Shown here in pieces: positions 50,121 through 62,684 of a DNA stretch of 64,000 nt (the stretch's first letter is position 1; each line of letters opens with the position of its first letter). Position numbers and translations under genes: made by a program. Under the pieces are notes generated by a model. That model saw only the letters and a program-made list of their open reading frames with translations. It ran no database searches and was not told where the DNA came from. The stretch spans positions 164,131 through 228,130 of the forward strand of contig BEXV01000329.1 in NCBI GenBank assembly GCA_003118195.1, read 5' to 3'. The DNA is from Hemicentrotus pulcherrimus. Lineage: Eukaryota; Echinodermata; Echinoidea; Camarodonta; Strongylocentrotidae.

Positions 50121-50136
50121 TAATTTGCATAATAAC
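50121..50136 (+). promoter_or_regulatory. Octamer fused to TAAT cores
   Basis: TAATTTGCATAATAA contains the POU octamer ATTTGCAT (50123-50130) overlapped by TAAT elements. It lies in a 250-base unique stretch with further homeodomain-type motifs. Confidence 0.3.
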
Positions 50137-50261
50137 GTCTGTAGAATAGCGCTCGATCATTTCATTTTGCGCGATTTCCATTCCCATTCGGAGAATTGTA
50201 TTATTTCAATTTGGATTAAATTTGTTTTCCGAGTTATAACGATTAATATGAAGGTTATATT

Positions 50262-50400
50262 GAGGAGATGATTATGATGATGATGATGATAATGATAATG
50301 ATGAGTGAGATGTTGTTCACGAAGGTTGTAATGATGATAGTGATAGTGGTGATTATGATGATACTGCTGCTGCTGCTGCTGCTGATGATGATAAATTATA
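50262..50400 (+). repeat. GAT/AAT and CTG trinucleotide repeats
   Basis: (GAT)n at the left and six CTG/GCT units near 50365-50382. The reading frame across it is low complexity. Confidence 0.85.
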
Positions 50401-50454
50401 CTGATAATAATGATAATAAAATAATGACGATGCCCCAAAACTTTGATGGTGGTG

Positions 50455-50690
50455 ATTACAGTGTTGATGATGAAGATGATGATGATGATGTTGATGATGA
50501 TAATGGCGATGTTGTAAATGATGGTGGTGGTGATGATGATGATAATGGTGATGTTGATGCTGATATTGCAGATGATGATGATAATGGTGATGTTGATGCT
50601 GATATTGCAGATGATGATGATAATAGTGATGTTGATGCTGATATTGCAGATGATGATGATGACGATTATGGTTATGATGATGGTTCACAT
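50455..50690 (+). repeat. GAT repeat with 39-base minisatellite
   Basis: Three tandem 39-base units (50532-50570, 50571-50609, 50610-50648) differ by about one base and are embedded in GAT repeats. Read in frame they give DDDDNGDVDADIA three times. The surrounding ORF (50268-50795) is pure low complexity and is not called a gene. Confidence 0.85.
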
Positions 50691-50955
50691 TTAAATAGCG
50701 CCAGGATTCAATGGTGGATTATGCTGGAAGCTTTAAAAGAAGGATATGTTTTAACTTTTCTTTATGTTTATACGAATATATTGTCATTTAAATAAGTAAT
50801 CATGGTATTCGTGAACTAATACATTATAAGATCATGAGTGCATATTCACATTTTTAAATAACATCGCTATTTATCAACGCTTGTGCTTTAAATCTGTAGT
50901 GGACAGTGGACAGTATAAAATAAGATAAAAAGATGAAGATGCTTAGCGGTCACGA

Positions 50956-51076
50956 ACACTGCAAAATCGTTGTGTAAAATTGTGTAATATTTGTTTACAC
51001 AACTTAACACAACCCCTGAGTAAGGAGCGAACCACTCAATGTTGTGTAAAGTCGTTACAAAACGAATTTGCAGTGT
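50956..51076. mobile_element. Small MITE-like inverted-repeat element (121 bp)
   Basis: The ends ACACTGCAAAATCGTTGTG (left) and ACACTGCAAATTCGTTTTG (right, reverse complement) extend to 22 bases with 20 matching. TTGTGTAA motifs recur inside and would fold further. No clear target duplication is visible. Confidence 0.6.
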
Positions 51077-52118
51077 AACATTAACGAATTACCTTGACCC
51101 TTCATCGCAATTAACTTAATAATTTGAAAAAGTTCATATTTTATTCTTTCTCCTTTAGGATGGTATTAATTTGTCGCTTTCTTCAGCGAAAATAGAACCT
51201 TTTACGTAATTTTCTTTGACGTTAAGGAATACATAACCTAGCATCGAGAAAGATAAATCTGATTACACTTGTTTACCATGCACTAGAAATTAGGTTGAAT
51301 AATTGGCGAGTTCTGTTATTTTTTCCTATTACAAAGTAACGACCAGTAACTTTCGCAAACGAGAGAAATGATGAATAACATAACGCCTCGAAAAATAGGG
51401 GGAATGTCATTGCCAGTAATTACAGAATGACAAATTTAGTCGACGGTTCGGTGTGGCGAAACAGGCCTATTGACCTTGTATGAATAGTAACGAACCATGA
51501 ACGTTGGAAAATAAGGAATTAATTTGACTAATTCTGACTGACGAATATCAAATTTTAAATCGCAAAGGCCGTTTTTGCTGTGTTTTAAATTCACAGAGGG
51601 TCTGGCACGAAGAGTGACAATTGCGCGCTATGATTTTTTTCCGTCTGATTGAATGTGCAAGGAAGATTGACAGTGAGAACGATATTTTGTAGAAACATCG
51701 AAACAGTCGACTTCTTAAAGTGCTATTAACAAAGTTGTAATATTGGACAAACATGGTCTATTTTTCAGTAATGTATGACAGTTATTAAATATTTTTGCTC
51801 ATTCATAAACATATTATATAATCTACATTTCTAAGGCAAGGGAACAGTAAAATCAATAGGCGATATTGATGCAAATTTAAGAACGCCCTTGAGTCTGTAA
51901 TTGAATTCTTACGCAGTTGCGGAAGAAACTGCATATATTTCAACATTAAAGTCCGGTTCTGTCAACAAATTTCAATTAAAAAACTTTTCAAAAACTAGAA
52001 CATTAACAAGCAAATATGAATCAATGATAAAAATGGGGCCTTATTATTTTAATTGTCTATTCAATTATTATTCTTTTCACCGCTACTCTGGCTTCTGCTT
52101 CTGTTGCTGATGCGTCCA

Positions 52119-52252
52119 CCACCACCACCACTACTACTACTTTGACGACTACTACTACTACTTCTACCACTAATACTCCTACTGCTACTACTTCCTCTAC
52201 TACTACTACTACAATTAATACTACTGCTATTACTACTACTACTAGTACTAGG
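52119..52252 (+). repeat. ACT trinucleotide repeat
   Basis: About 130 bases of interrupted (ACT)n with CACC units at the left. The Ser-rich minus-strand frame is an artefact. Confidence 0.9.
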
Positions 52253-52842
52253 CTTCAAACTATTAAATCAGCAGCAAAGTAGTTATAATACTACGAACAC
52301 ATAATTGTGCTCCAATATACAAGTATTTTTATCGTTTCATTTTCTCTTTTCTCATCTCGAACACGTACGAAATGTTGTGAAAAGATTGCACAAAACGTTT
52401 GCCACATTATGATCCTTTATTTGTCTAACATTGGCTAAAAGTACGCTTCACTCCAAATCACCATAGCAATAGGCTATTTGCGTAAATGAATTTGTTTTCA
52501 CTGACACCTGTATGTAAACACTGTATCGACTGTATTCAAGCACTCATTGACGTGTATGTTAGCACTTCACACAATATATTATTTAGAGAAGACTCATTGA
52601 GTGGGACTAAACAATTCCTTTTCTCACCTTAAGAGTGTGAACGAGGCCCATACATTTACACGCCTACGTTCTCCACTCACTTTTGAAGGATGAATCTGTA
52701 TAAAAGCTTTCATATGGATTGGTAGAATATGATTCGGACATATCGATATAACCTCCCCCCCACCCCCTCCAAATGCAGGAAAATAGTTTATTTAATCCTC
52801 ATCGGCCCCATCGGCCCTTCTGGTGCCTGCAAAGAGGTGAGC

Positions 52843-52874
52843 GGGATTTCCCTCGGAATATAACACATTAATTA
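52843..52874. promoter_or_regulatory. NF-kB-type site beside a homeodomain core
   Basis: GGGATTTCCC (52843-52852) is a full Rel/NF-kB consensus and ATTAATTA (52867-52874) follows at 14 bases. Both lie in a unique stretch. A role is inferred from motif only. Confidence 0.3.
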
Positions 52875-53090
52875 TGATCCTTATTTATTGTTCTCATTGT
52901 GGGGGGGGGACTGCAGTAATTTTCACCCCCCCCCTTCTCATTAGCGTACTTAATGAGGGGACCCGACCGTAGGTTAACCTGCTCTGAAACTGAGACAGAA
53001 ACTCATGAAGTCTTGTAACTGTGCTACACCACATTCATTAGTCAAATGAAATGATATGACATGATGTGATTAATATTTGTTTTTATTGTT

Positions 53091-53383
53091 CAAATAAACT
53101 GATCTAACATTATTAAACCATACATGCACTTTTACAAAAATCTCAGAGGGGGAGAAAGGCAAAGAGGCGAGCACATAATGCATTCAGTATAACTGACAAG
53201 GAAATAAATAACCCAATACTAACAACAATTCTTTGGATATAAATGGCTTTTAATTGTTTTGCGGGTCCCTGACCTTACGTGCTCACTGTACTCGCTCAAT
53301 TAATTCCTCAGTTTTGATTGATTGTTTCCACGTTTAAGTTCAATTGTCATTATTGTGATTCCATTCAAAATAAACTGATCTAA
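53091..53383 (+). repeat. Duplicated AATAAACTGATCTAA segment
   Basis: CAAATAAACTGATCTAA (53091-53107) and CAAAATAAACTGATCTAA (53366-53383) are the same segment 275 bases apart with one extra A. AATAAA followed by a short sequence is typical of retroelement 3' ends, so these may be two tail copies. Confidence 0.35.
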
Positions 53384-54032
53384 AAGGGATATACCTGGCG
53401 TGGGAAAAGTTGTTCGTTCCTATATCCATGGTGTCGATTTTAACTCTGCTTCCAAAAAGATTGTGGTTCAAACGGCAAGGGGTAAGACAGATTTTCTTCA
53501 CGTACAGACTAGAAGAGAAAGACTTTTATGAAGTATTGGCGGCTAATTGCACTTTTTAAGAAACTATCTTTTTTGTTGTTTAACCTTTGTATTCCGTACC
53601 AATACTGAGCATGGGAATTACGTTACCTTGGAGGAATTGGTTATGACCAAAATGGTCAAAAATTGAAAGAAACACAGACGTTTATATTGTGTTTCTTTCA
53701 CATAATAATAATTTTCGTAGATTTCTAACGCGCCAAAAGTTCATTTCTTGACACCGAATCTATATCGTTGATATGAAAAGGTGATTAAAGTCTGTGATTT
53801 CAGTAAATAAAACGAACGGGGAATTAAATTAATTTTTTAAAAAGTGGCCGACAATAAAATAAACAGAAAGAAAATACAGAGGTCGAAAGAAAGTACGTAC
53901 ATGTGGGTGGCGAAATCAACATTGGTGCAGTCCCATTTGTTTCTTCTTAATCATTTAAATTTGAGTTTAGAAATCAATGGTCTGATTTAATTAATTTTTT
54001 TAACAGATCACGCTCCTGCCAACAACATTATC

Positions 54033-54145
54033 TTCTTCTCCTTGTTTTACTTCTTCTTCTTCTCCTTCTTCTTCTTTTACCTCTTCTCATCCGCCTCCCC
54101 CCTCTCTCTCTCTCTCTCCCCTCTCTCTCTCTCTCTCTCTCTATG

Positions 54146-54194
<49 letters not shown>

Positions 54195-54209
54195 ATCCCT
54201 GTCTCTCCG
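54033..54209 (+). repeat. TTC and TC microsatellite
   Basis: (TTC)n at 54041-54085, then (TC)n with few interruptions to about 54193. Confidence 0.9.
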
Positions 54210-54415
54210 TGCATTACCGAAGTACAACGGCCCGATACTGTCAGTTTCTGCATGCTTCCAGGCGGTTGGAGTCGATGAGTTTGTAATGAATTTCACTAAG
54301 ATCATATCTTCCCGCCTAAATAGCACTGTTAGCCTGGTTAGCGCGCCCATTATTTCTGGGTCGCCTACAGGGGGTTCGTGTCAAAACAGTCAGTTTCAGG
54401 GGCGTAACCGGTCCA

Positions 54416-54711
54416 GGGGGGTGTTTTACAAAGATCCTAAGTTGAACTTAAAAATTATGGAAAGCCGTTAGCATCCTTGAAAGTATTTTGTAAAATTTAT
54501 TTTGAAAGGCATACAATGTTGATTCAAATCATTCATATTTTGTATTATCATGGATGATTTCATGTTCTTGATGTGGAATTTATGAAAAGTCAAAAATACT
54601 TAAATGTTTGCTTTTGAATATATTTCATTATAAGGCTACAAATGGCTCTCCATAATATTTAAGTCCAACTTAGAGTTAAGTTCGACTTAAAATCTTTGTG
54701 AAACACCCCCC
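54416..54711. mobile_element. MITE copy C, GGGGGTGTTT-type inverted ends
   Basis: A 296-base element whose left end GGGGGGTGTTTTACAAAGAT pairs with a right end reading GGGGGGTGTTTCACAAAGAT on the minus strand. The similarity extends through an AAGTTGAACTTAA motif to TTATGGA(A/G)AGCC, about 50-60 bases, with an internal duplication in the right arm. It belongs to the same family as 56516-56805. No coding capacity. The superfamily and target duplication were not resolved. Confidence 0.8.
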
Positions 54712-57700
54712 AGGGCTTTTGAAATCGGAGTAGGGGGAGGAGTGATTGAAGATACGGTGTGTATCGTAACGATTTTGTCGTTTCGCAATGATTAGTCCCT
54801 CAGCCACAGCACGAAAAACAGATTCATCAAAGATGGTACATTGTCTAATTCCTGTCTGTTCCCAGTTTTAATCGAACCATTATGTAATAACGATGAAACT
54901 TGAGATCATCTTTACCCATTCCTTTATTTCAATTCACTTCTAAAACATTTTGCTGAATCACATTCAAATATCGAACAAAATTCATTTTTAATATATACTT
55001 CATAATATGGTGCTGTGAATCCCCGTCAAACCTTGTATCTAGTTTTATCATTGTTCGATTAAAAAAAAAGAGATTGAAAATCTCTAAATAAATATGAGAA
55101 CTTTAAATATCAAATGCGAAAAAAATGATGAAGGCATTTAGAGATAGTATCTTCTCCAACCCCCCCCCCCCTCCGTCTTCCAGCCCCTTGCCCCTCCAGC
55201 CTTCCGCGACTACGCCACTGAAAGATGACGTCATACAGTACGAAGATGATGAGCTGATGCCAAGTCATCCTGCAATCCTTTCCTGTTTGTCACCTGAAAA
55301 TCTTAACGGGGAAAATGAAAAGACTGTTATAAATCATATTAAAAGAAGCTTCAAAAGACTATTTGAGAAGACAAAAAAGTGAACTAAAGAATAAAAACCC
55401 TTCACAGATTAAATCAAGTGGAGAAAATACTTTTTGACTTTAGAAAAAAGAATAGCAACGAATGTTGAAAACCGCATATATGATAAAACATTTTTTTGGT
55501 TATTCTAGACCTGCTTGGTTAACATCAATATGATTTTTTTTTTTGGAATCAAAGTCATATACCAAGAAAAGTATAGCTTATTTAGAAATTATCGTTCTTT
55601 GGTAATTTTTTTTTTTGTTGAATTGTCAACTTTCACCATACACCGAGGCGGCAAGTCGAGTCCTACTTTATAATCTCAGCGCAACATCCGTCGATATCAG
55701 AAGCTTTCGGTCAAGTATATAGATGTGCATACACAATTTAGGATTTTGTTTCAATAGCTATTTTTATTGTGTTGTAATTTCCATTGTAAGAAATATATGA
55801 AACCCTTCCCTTTGTGAGGCCATGCCATTGTTGCCCCCACCCCTGATTTTATCATGGGCATAAGGGGGCAACAAGAAAACTCCAGTATTAGTATACACAA
55901 TGTTGTCAATTATGATGTTGCCAGATAATCTGATGATTATGGTGACGGAGGTTCCACTGATTGTTTAGTTAGAATGATCTTGGTAGGTCCTTCAGCAGGG
56001 AAAAGATATATACTGATAGTTTTCAATCATGGTGGTTAATGATAATGACGATGGTAGTGGTGGACTAGGAGTGGTGCTGATGTTGACGATAATGATGATG
56101 ATGATAAACGACAACTGAACAGTACTCAATTTGCTAGATGTTAGGTAAATGAAGCAAATCCTTAAATAGCTATCAAATTAAGTGAACGTCTCGTTGTATA
56201 ACTTCTAAATATCCTCTAAAATAACGCTTTTATTACGTAGACATTTAAACTATAATCACTCCCTGGGGGCAAGCATCCACCCCTCTACCTTTTATCACCT
56301 CAACGTTGTTACAAAAGCCTCTACAGAATACCTTAATGAATTGTAGTAATTATTCTGTCTCGTAATAAATCTTTCTGTCATGTCGAGGAGTGTCATTCCA
56401 GATCAGACGATAATTACTGTTAATCGAAGCGTTGCTGATAAATAGGAGTTGACTCTCTACCTCTTTATAATAGGAAGGAGTGATATGCATTGACCCCTTT
56501 TGGGAAGGATGACATGGGGGTGTTTCACAAAGATTAAGATCGACTTTAAGCTGGACTTAACTATGGCAGGCTGCTCATGCCACCGGTTCTCTCACCATAG
56601 GTCTCTCAATTATGATCTTCAGATAATATTTTTTTTCATTCAATAATGAACTATCAAAAAAAGGTAAATTCTGTAGATTTGTGACCACGATTTGTACGTC
56701 CCTTTAGAAGCCAATGCCAGTAATGGTTAGAGGATCTAATGGCATGAAAGGCCTGCCATAATAAGTTCAACTTAAAGTCGATCTTATTTTTTGTGAAACA
56801 CCCCCATAAGATGAAGAAACTGTTCAACCTCAAGACTCGGATGAAGTGGTTATTGTCTCCCTCCTCAATGGGTATTTAAAAGCTGATCCCATACCACAAT
56901 CAGCAGAAAAGCGACCATTTATAGACTTAAGGGGGTTGAAAGAGCCCTCATGGGGCTTCAAGAGTGATTAATAGGGGTATTACTAAGAACTCATGTCGTG
57001 TCATGGTCCCCCTTCATTACCCCTAAGGATGTCAATGGCGTTCGATATATTGGAGGATGGACGGGGAATGAACAGACTTTGTAAGGCTGCGAAGTGATCA
57101 TCTCCCGTCCAACCGATCAAGGATATAAACAACTTTTGTGCAATGTTTATTATACCTTTTCAACACATGGCGTCTCATACGTGATCAGGTGACTTCGTTT
57201 GATATGTTTAAATTAGTCCTACGTGTAAAACATTGTCATCGCCTTCCTCGTCAATACTATACTGAATATTCTTTGAAATACAATTAAGATCACCTGAAAT
57301 AGCCTCCTTTATTTTGCAAATTTTAGGGTCACGATTCCACTAGCTTTTTGGGAAAGGAAAAAGGATAGGACCTTATGTAGCTCTAAAAACCATCGACCAC
57401 CCAGAACCCGTTTGTTCTCTCTTGAAGATATCGACTAATACAAGCGTTGGACTGATACAACAGTAAATACTACAAAAGATTGTTTAAAATAAAGAAGATA
57501 TCATTGCGTTCATTACAAACTTATTCTTCATGACAAATTACAAATACAAGATCAATCATGCTTTAAAAGAAGTTTATTTCTTCCTCTATAATGTCCTGAT
57601 CCTTATTTTACAGGTAACTCCATGGCTCTGCTCATCATCGTATAAAGAAAAGGAACGTTTTGATGCGTTGAATAAAAGCCTTAAATTGAAATTGGTAGTG

Positions 57701-59040
57701 ACTACAAAGAGGCGGTCTTTACCCTTTCATACTGACAAAGGATGTAGACCATCCAGTATCACTGAGAGGTATATTGAGCTTAATTAAAAAGTGATCAGAC
57801 TTAGGCGGAATTGAAAAAGGTCTTTATCGTCTCTATTGAAGAATTAATGCAAGACGCTACTAATCCGGTAATTGCTCCCAATACCTCTTTGCTACACTAA
57901 GTGACCTATAACTTTAATTTGGACCAGTCGATGTGAGTTAAAGGACTACATTTCCTAAAGTGCTGATACATCTTGTTTAGCATTCCGTGGTAATGTGTGG
58001 TCTAGATTTCAAGCATTGGATCAGGGGATTATGCTTTTGTATATATATATATTTTTTTTAACAAAGAGAATGATATGATTTTCTATGATGTTTATTACTT
58101 TCAAAATACAAAGAAATAACAAATTACATAAAGATGATCCTTAATGAAATGAAGCTTATGACTAACTTGCGTCATAGGCACATTACTTCACCAAGAATGG
58201 ACGCTTGAGTTTCGAAGACATTTACAAGATGGGCAAAACTAATATAAAATCAAGTAAAACATATGTGGTTAATTATCTGAACTTTTTTGCGGATATGCAA
58301 ATTATTTGATTCGGAATATGCTTTTTCGAGTTGATAATAATAAACCTCGAATGATCGAATCAAAGGTAACAAATCGTCTTGATTTGTTATTGTATTAAGA
58401 TAAGTTATAGTTGTTGGTCGGGATAATGTAAGATAATCACCCCGACCCAACAACTTGCCGTTAATCACTGAACATCTTTGTCTACAAAACAGATAATGAT
58501 TAAACTTCAATTTCTATATTTTACAAGGTTTTGATTACATTTTTGTCTGTGACCCTTTAACTTGGGTTAGAAACAGCTCTCCTATAAGATGGCGGATTCG
58601 AACTATAGACAGTTCGTTTTACAGACTGACATTGCGCCTAATCTATCCATTGTAGGTATTGATACTGTTTTTATTACTACAATCCCACAATGGGGATCGA
58701 TGTTCAACTATCAAATCTATCCAAAGGTAATTACGGAAATTGATAGGTTTCCATATCCGTCTCAAAAGAGATAAATGAACGTAAAATCAGACAGGACCCA
58801 CGCCTATATAGCTTGACAGAGATAAATCGAGTGATGTTGACAGGTTGCTTTCTAATAGCATCCCATGCTTCTGGTAGGGTTAATGGCCGCTGTATTTTGA
58901 ACTCAAAGAGAACTTTTTTATGAAATTGGCTTTAATTACAGTCTTGTTTCGAGCTGTGAATTTTAAATCATTATCAAAGTCTGAGTCCTGTTATGATATA
59001 AATCAAATCTGAATAATGATTTTTCTCATCGTTAATAACT
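54712..59040. other. Gene-free flank (54.7-59.0 kb)
   Basis: No gene recognised. It contains a C-run fragment (55152-55225) followed by an 85-codon ORF (55125-55382) without known domains, the second GGGGGTGTTT MITE, and T-run/A-run stretches. The stretches 56220-56460 and 56810-57070 look unique and may be regulatory. Confidence 0.6.
56516..56805. mobile_element. MITE copy D, GGGGGTGTTT-type inverted ends
   Basis: A 290-base element. The left arm GGGGGTGTTTCACAAAGATT continues AAGATCGACTTTAAG then TATGGCAGGC. The right arm, read on the minus strand, starts GGGGGTGTTTCACAAAA and continues with the same AAGATCGACTTTAAG and TATGGCAGGC blocks, giving terminal inverted repeats of about 60 bases. 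The flanks are CAT before and ATA after, compatible with a 2-base AT duplication but not proof. Confidence 0.85.
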
Positions 59041-59240
59041 TTCAAATGGCTGGGCTTAAAGCCAGGGTGATAATACTACTTTGTAGGCGCCTTGGCTGTC
59101 CCTTAAGATTATGTGCGCAATATTAACGTAATTATTATCATTATCATTATTATTACTATCGTTATTATTATAGTTATTATTATCATTATTAATATAGTAA
59201 TCATCATTAATAATAAAATAATTATCTAACATATTTCAGT
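59041..59240 (+). mobile_element. SINE-like 3' end with ATT/ATC tail
   Basis: CCAGGGTGATAATACTAC, TTTGTAGGCGCCTTGGC and GTGCGCAATATTAACGT are followed by about 110 bases of ATT/ATC-rich tail. It resembles the minus-strand copy at 34156-34330. Confidence 0.5.
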
Positions 59241-59769
59241 ATTATTGTCATTATCATTACATGTGTTCAGACTCTTAAACAATCATAATACACCAACCAA
59301 ACAAATATAAAATATATAAACAAAACAACAACAGCAAGAAACAAACAATAAAAACAAAACAAACAAACTAATAATATTAATAATAACAATAAAAAAGCTT
59401 TTTGAAGCACATTTTAAGGGCAAACGACTGTAACGACAGGAGGCAAATACCCCTCTGTCCCCTCTCAGCGAGCACATGAGAAAAGAGAAGATTAGTGTTA
59501 GAATGGAAAGCGGATGTGAGCTCCACAGGAGATGGAGACAAATTATAGAACCGAAAGCATTACAGTTTCACCCCTATCGTCCTTTCTGATGTGGCCTTTT
59601 CCCTTTACCACTTTTTCGTTTTTGTATTAGTTCAGCATCTACTGTTCACAGATTATCTACTTTCTGTAGATTATCCATTTGACATATTTCTTTTCTTCGT
59701 CTGAATTTGTCTACCACGTTTTCTTTTCTTCTTCCTTAAACGATGGCAATCCCCAAATGGAAGCATTAT

Positions 59770-59806
<37 letters not shown>

Positions 59807-62684
59807 CTCTCTTTCTGCCTTTCTTCAAACCTCTTTTCCCGTCTCTCAACACTCCCCAAACCAAGTCAAGAAAACAAAAGTTATCAGCAAAATATACAAA
59901 GTTCAATCAATTATCATATTAATAGTTGTAGCGTCATAGTACGTGTAGGCCTACTTTCTTGTAATGTATTCTGGCTCCAACACTTTGGCTCTAGAAGATT
60001 TCACAAAGGACGACAAAAAACTCTTATAATAGCGAAATATAAAGCGAAGGCAGCGTTTTTTGCTTAAAAAGGGTAGCTTACCCTAATACCGAATGTTACT
60101 ATTTGTAGACAGATTTTCAATATGAAGACAGAGGGTTAGATAAACATGTACTAAAGGGATTTTTTAACCAGTATCTTGATCGAAAGTCTTATAAAAGACC
60201 CTTTTGTAGATGAATCAACACAATAATTAGCCACTAATAGGAGAAAATCGTTCAGTTTTGAGTGAACAACAACCTCTCTATCTTTTCTCACTTGTTTATA
60301 TTTTTATCGTGTTCATAAAATGAATACAATTTCTCTAGATTGTGATGCAATGATACCTTCTATTTTAAAATCTAGTGCATTCCCTAATGATACCAATTTC
60401 TGATTGGAAATTTACACAACACGCCAAAACAAGAACAGATAATTTAAGGTTAATATTAAAACGTTTCACTGACCTCGACTCAATGAATGACATTGTAAAT
60501 AACGTCCAAACATATCCCAAATGATGATAACACACCTTTAACAACTCGCAACAAACTCCGCACCTGTCTTTAATCATAATTATCAAATCATTCGTTTGAA
60601 GACGTCCTTAGAAGCAATAGTCGAACCTAATGTTGGCCATTGAAAACATTTTCGCCCCGTAATTGAGTTATTTTACAGTCAATTTACATCGTGAATAACC
60701 AGCATGCGAAGAGCTATTCCCCAGTCAATCGTTGCTCGAATTACTTTGCCAAATCGAAAGCTTTTGGAACGCTGCTTTTGCAGGTACCTCATTTTGATTG
60801 TCAGACATTTTGTTTACCTGAAATAACCTGATAAAATTAATGTTACCTTTTCATTCTGAGTGGACACGCCGTAAAAAGGTCTCTAGCGTATAACGTTAAC
60901 ATCAAATGTTCCGAAAAGAGAATTTTATTTTGATCCATTAGTAATTACAGCAATTTGTTTTTGCATATGGGAGATAAGCTAAATGCTTTGACGCATAATG
61001 CGTGTATCGAATTCTGAACTCACGTCATTTTATTTTAATCATCATTTCGCTATTCATTTGAAATCCGTCTAAACTTTTATCGCGCTAAATTGCAAACCCA
61101 TTCATCCAGATAACAAAATAAATGCTCTACAAGGAAAAGTGAGTGGCTGTCGAACAGATTTGAATAAATTATCACTGGGGATTTCGATGCTTATAGTCCT
61201 TTTGCTGCCATTATAGCCGTCTTCGATACCATTTTAAATGATTACCCTAAACAGCCCACATCTTTTCCCTCTTGATAATCTTTCCTCCCCAGCTCCCTAT
61301 TCCTTTTCACGAGACATAAACATTATCCTTGTCCCATTTTCTAATCATGAGCCATTTAAAAGTTTAATTAAACGCTCCCCAGGTGATTCCCGTGCAACCT
61401 TTCATGTGTTGTGGGGCTATGTGAGGCTTCTCTTCGTAATCTACTCCGCAACAATGACACAATTTATGCTTTACAAAAACGCGCCAATTTCACCACCGTC
61501 CACCAAAGAATGATTCGTAATTGAGCGATATATTAACTGGCCATCATTCCCCCTCTTCAGGAACGCGGTGTGTGGAAGAGGACAAAGACAGAAGGGAGAT
61601 AAACGTCTCAACAGAATTTCGCTCTCTTCAAGGTAGAACCAACGCCTTATGTATTCAGAACCTTAAAGGTTTAATTAAGCCTTAATCGCAGGAATTTGTA
61701 AAGGAGCTCTTTCCCTAAATACCTCCCAAATAGCGCACTTTTGTGTCGAATTTGTAAAGACGCCGCGCGGAAATTCTCCCATTGAAAACATGGCGTTAAA
61801 TCAAGCACATTACTGGATCATGGGCGTAGTGGGGTGTTAAGCAGAAGAAATAGTTTTTTTTAAAATAATTTGTATTCAGATAGTGTCATAAGATACGCTG
61901 AGTGGTAGATTAATGCTTAGAATAAAGTGTGATACAAGCTCCAATTTAGGGGATCTAATTAAAGCCTTTAATCGGTAGCGTGGACTGTCTTTGTGTGAGA
62001 CCATGGGTGTTAAAAATGTCAACATGCATACTATTTTTAAAAAAAATACATCCCGTCACATTATTACGTTTCTGATTTGTAATAAAATTGTATCGAGAAG
62101 GATGAAAACTGCATTGAAACACTTGGATGAATGGTAGAATCAAACACGATTCCATACGAAATGTATCAATTTTAGAGAATGTGTTTGAATATCCTCATAT
62201 CATAGGATAAGTAGTAAATGGAAAGTATAATCAAAGTGGTTGGTTCACAAGACGAAATGCCGCATAATTATGATGGGAGCCCCTCCCTCTTTCATGCCGC
62301 TTAAAACCTTATTAAAAAAAAATGGAATTATGCAGTCGATTTACGGAATGCCGGAATATTCAATTTGGATACATCGTTCCGATATGGTCATCAAATACAT
62401 TGATTTGAGTAATGTAAACAAAAAATGAACAAACAAAATTTGAAGAAAATGAAAACTGATCGAGCGTTTCAAAATCAAACCGTGTCAATTTAAAGGGGGA
62501 CTTTACATTTTGATGTATATTTTCCATATTTACAGTTTTAAACTGAGAAATTAAAGACCAAAGGAAGATTTAAACAGCTTTACATTTATAATTGATAAAA
62601 TTGGACCTTCAGAAACTTGTTTTGAAGTCAAAGCTGGAAGTCAATAAGAATACAAAGTTGACACTGAATGGTTGATTGGGAGCC
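59241..62684. other. Gene-free flank (59.2-62.7 kb)
   Basis: No gene recognised. It contains an AAC/AAAC-rich stretch (59310-59370), a TC microsatellite and a long unique-looking block (60620-61800) with many TAAT and bHLH-like motifs. Confidence 0.6.
59775..59803 (+). repeat. TC microsatellite
   Basis: (CT)n of 29 bases. Confidence 0.9.

Larger units (their letters stand above)
48319..54030. other. Gene-free flank (48.3-54.0 kb)
   Basis: No gene recognised. It contains GA tracts, GAT and ACT trinucleotide repeats, a 39-base minisatellite, a small inverted-repeat element (50956-51076) and a duplicated 17-18 base segment (53091, 53366). Unique motif-rich stretches are at 48400-48600, 50010-50260 and 52790-52980. 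Confidence 0.6.

Noticed and set aside
50268..50795. 175-codon Asp-rich ORF
   Set aside because: It is a GAT repeat plus minisatellite with an ordinary AT-rich tail and no domain.
55125..55382. 85-codon plus-strand ORF with an acidic/basic C-terminal half
   Set aside because: The start lies in a C-run repeat fragment; the rest has no family I recognise and could be chance.
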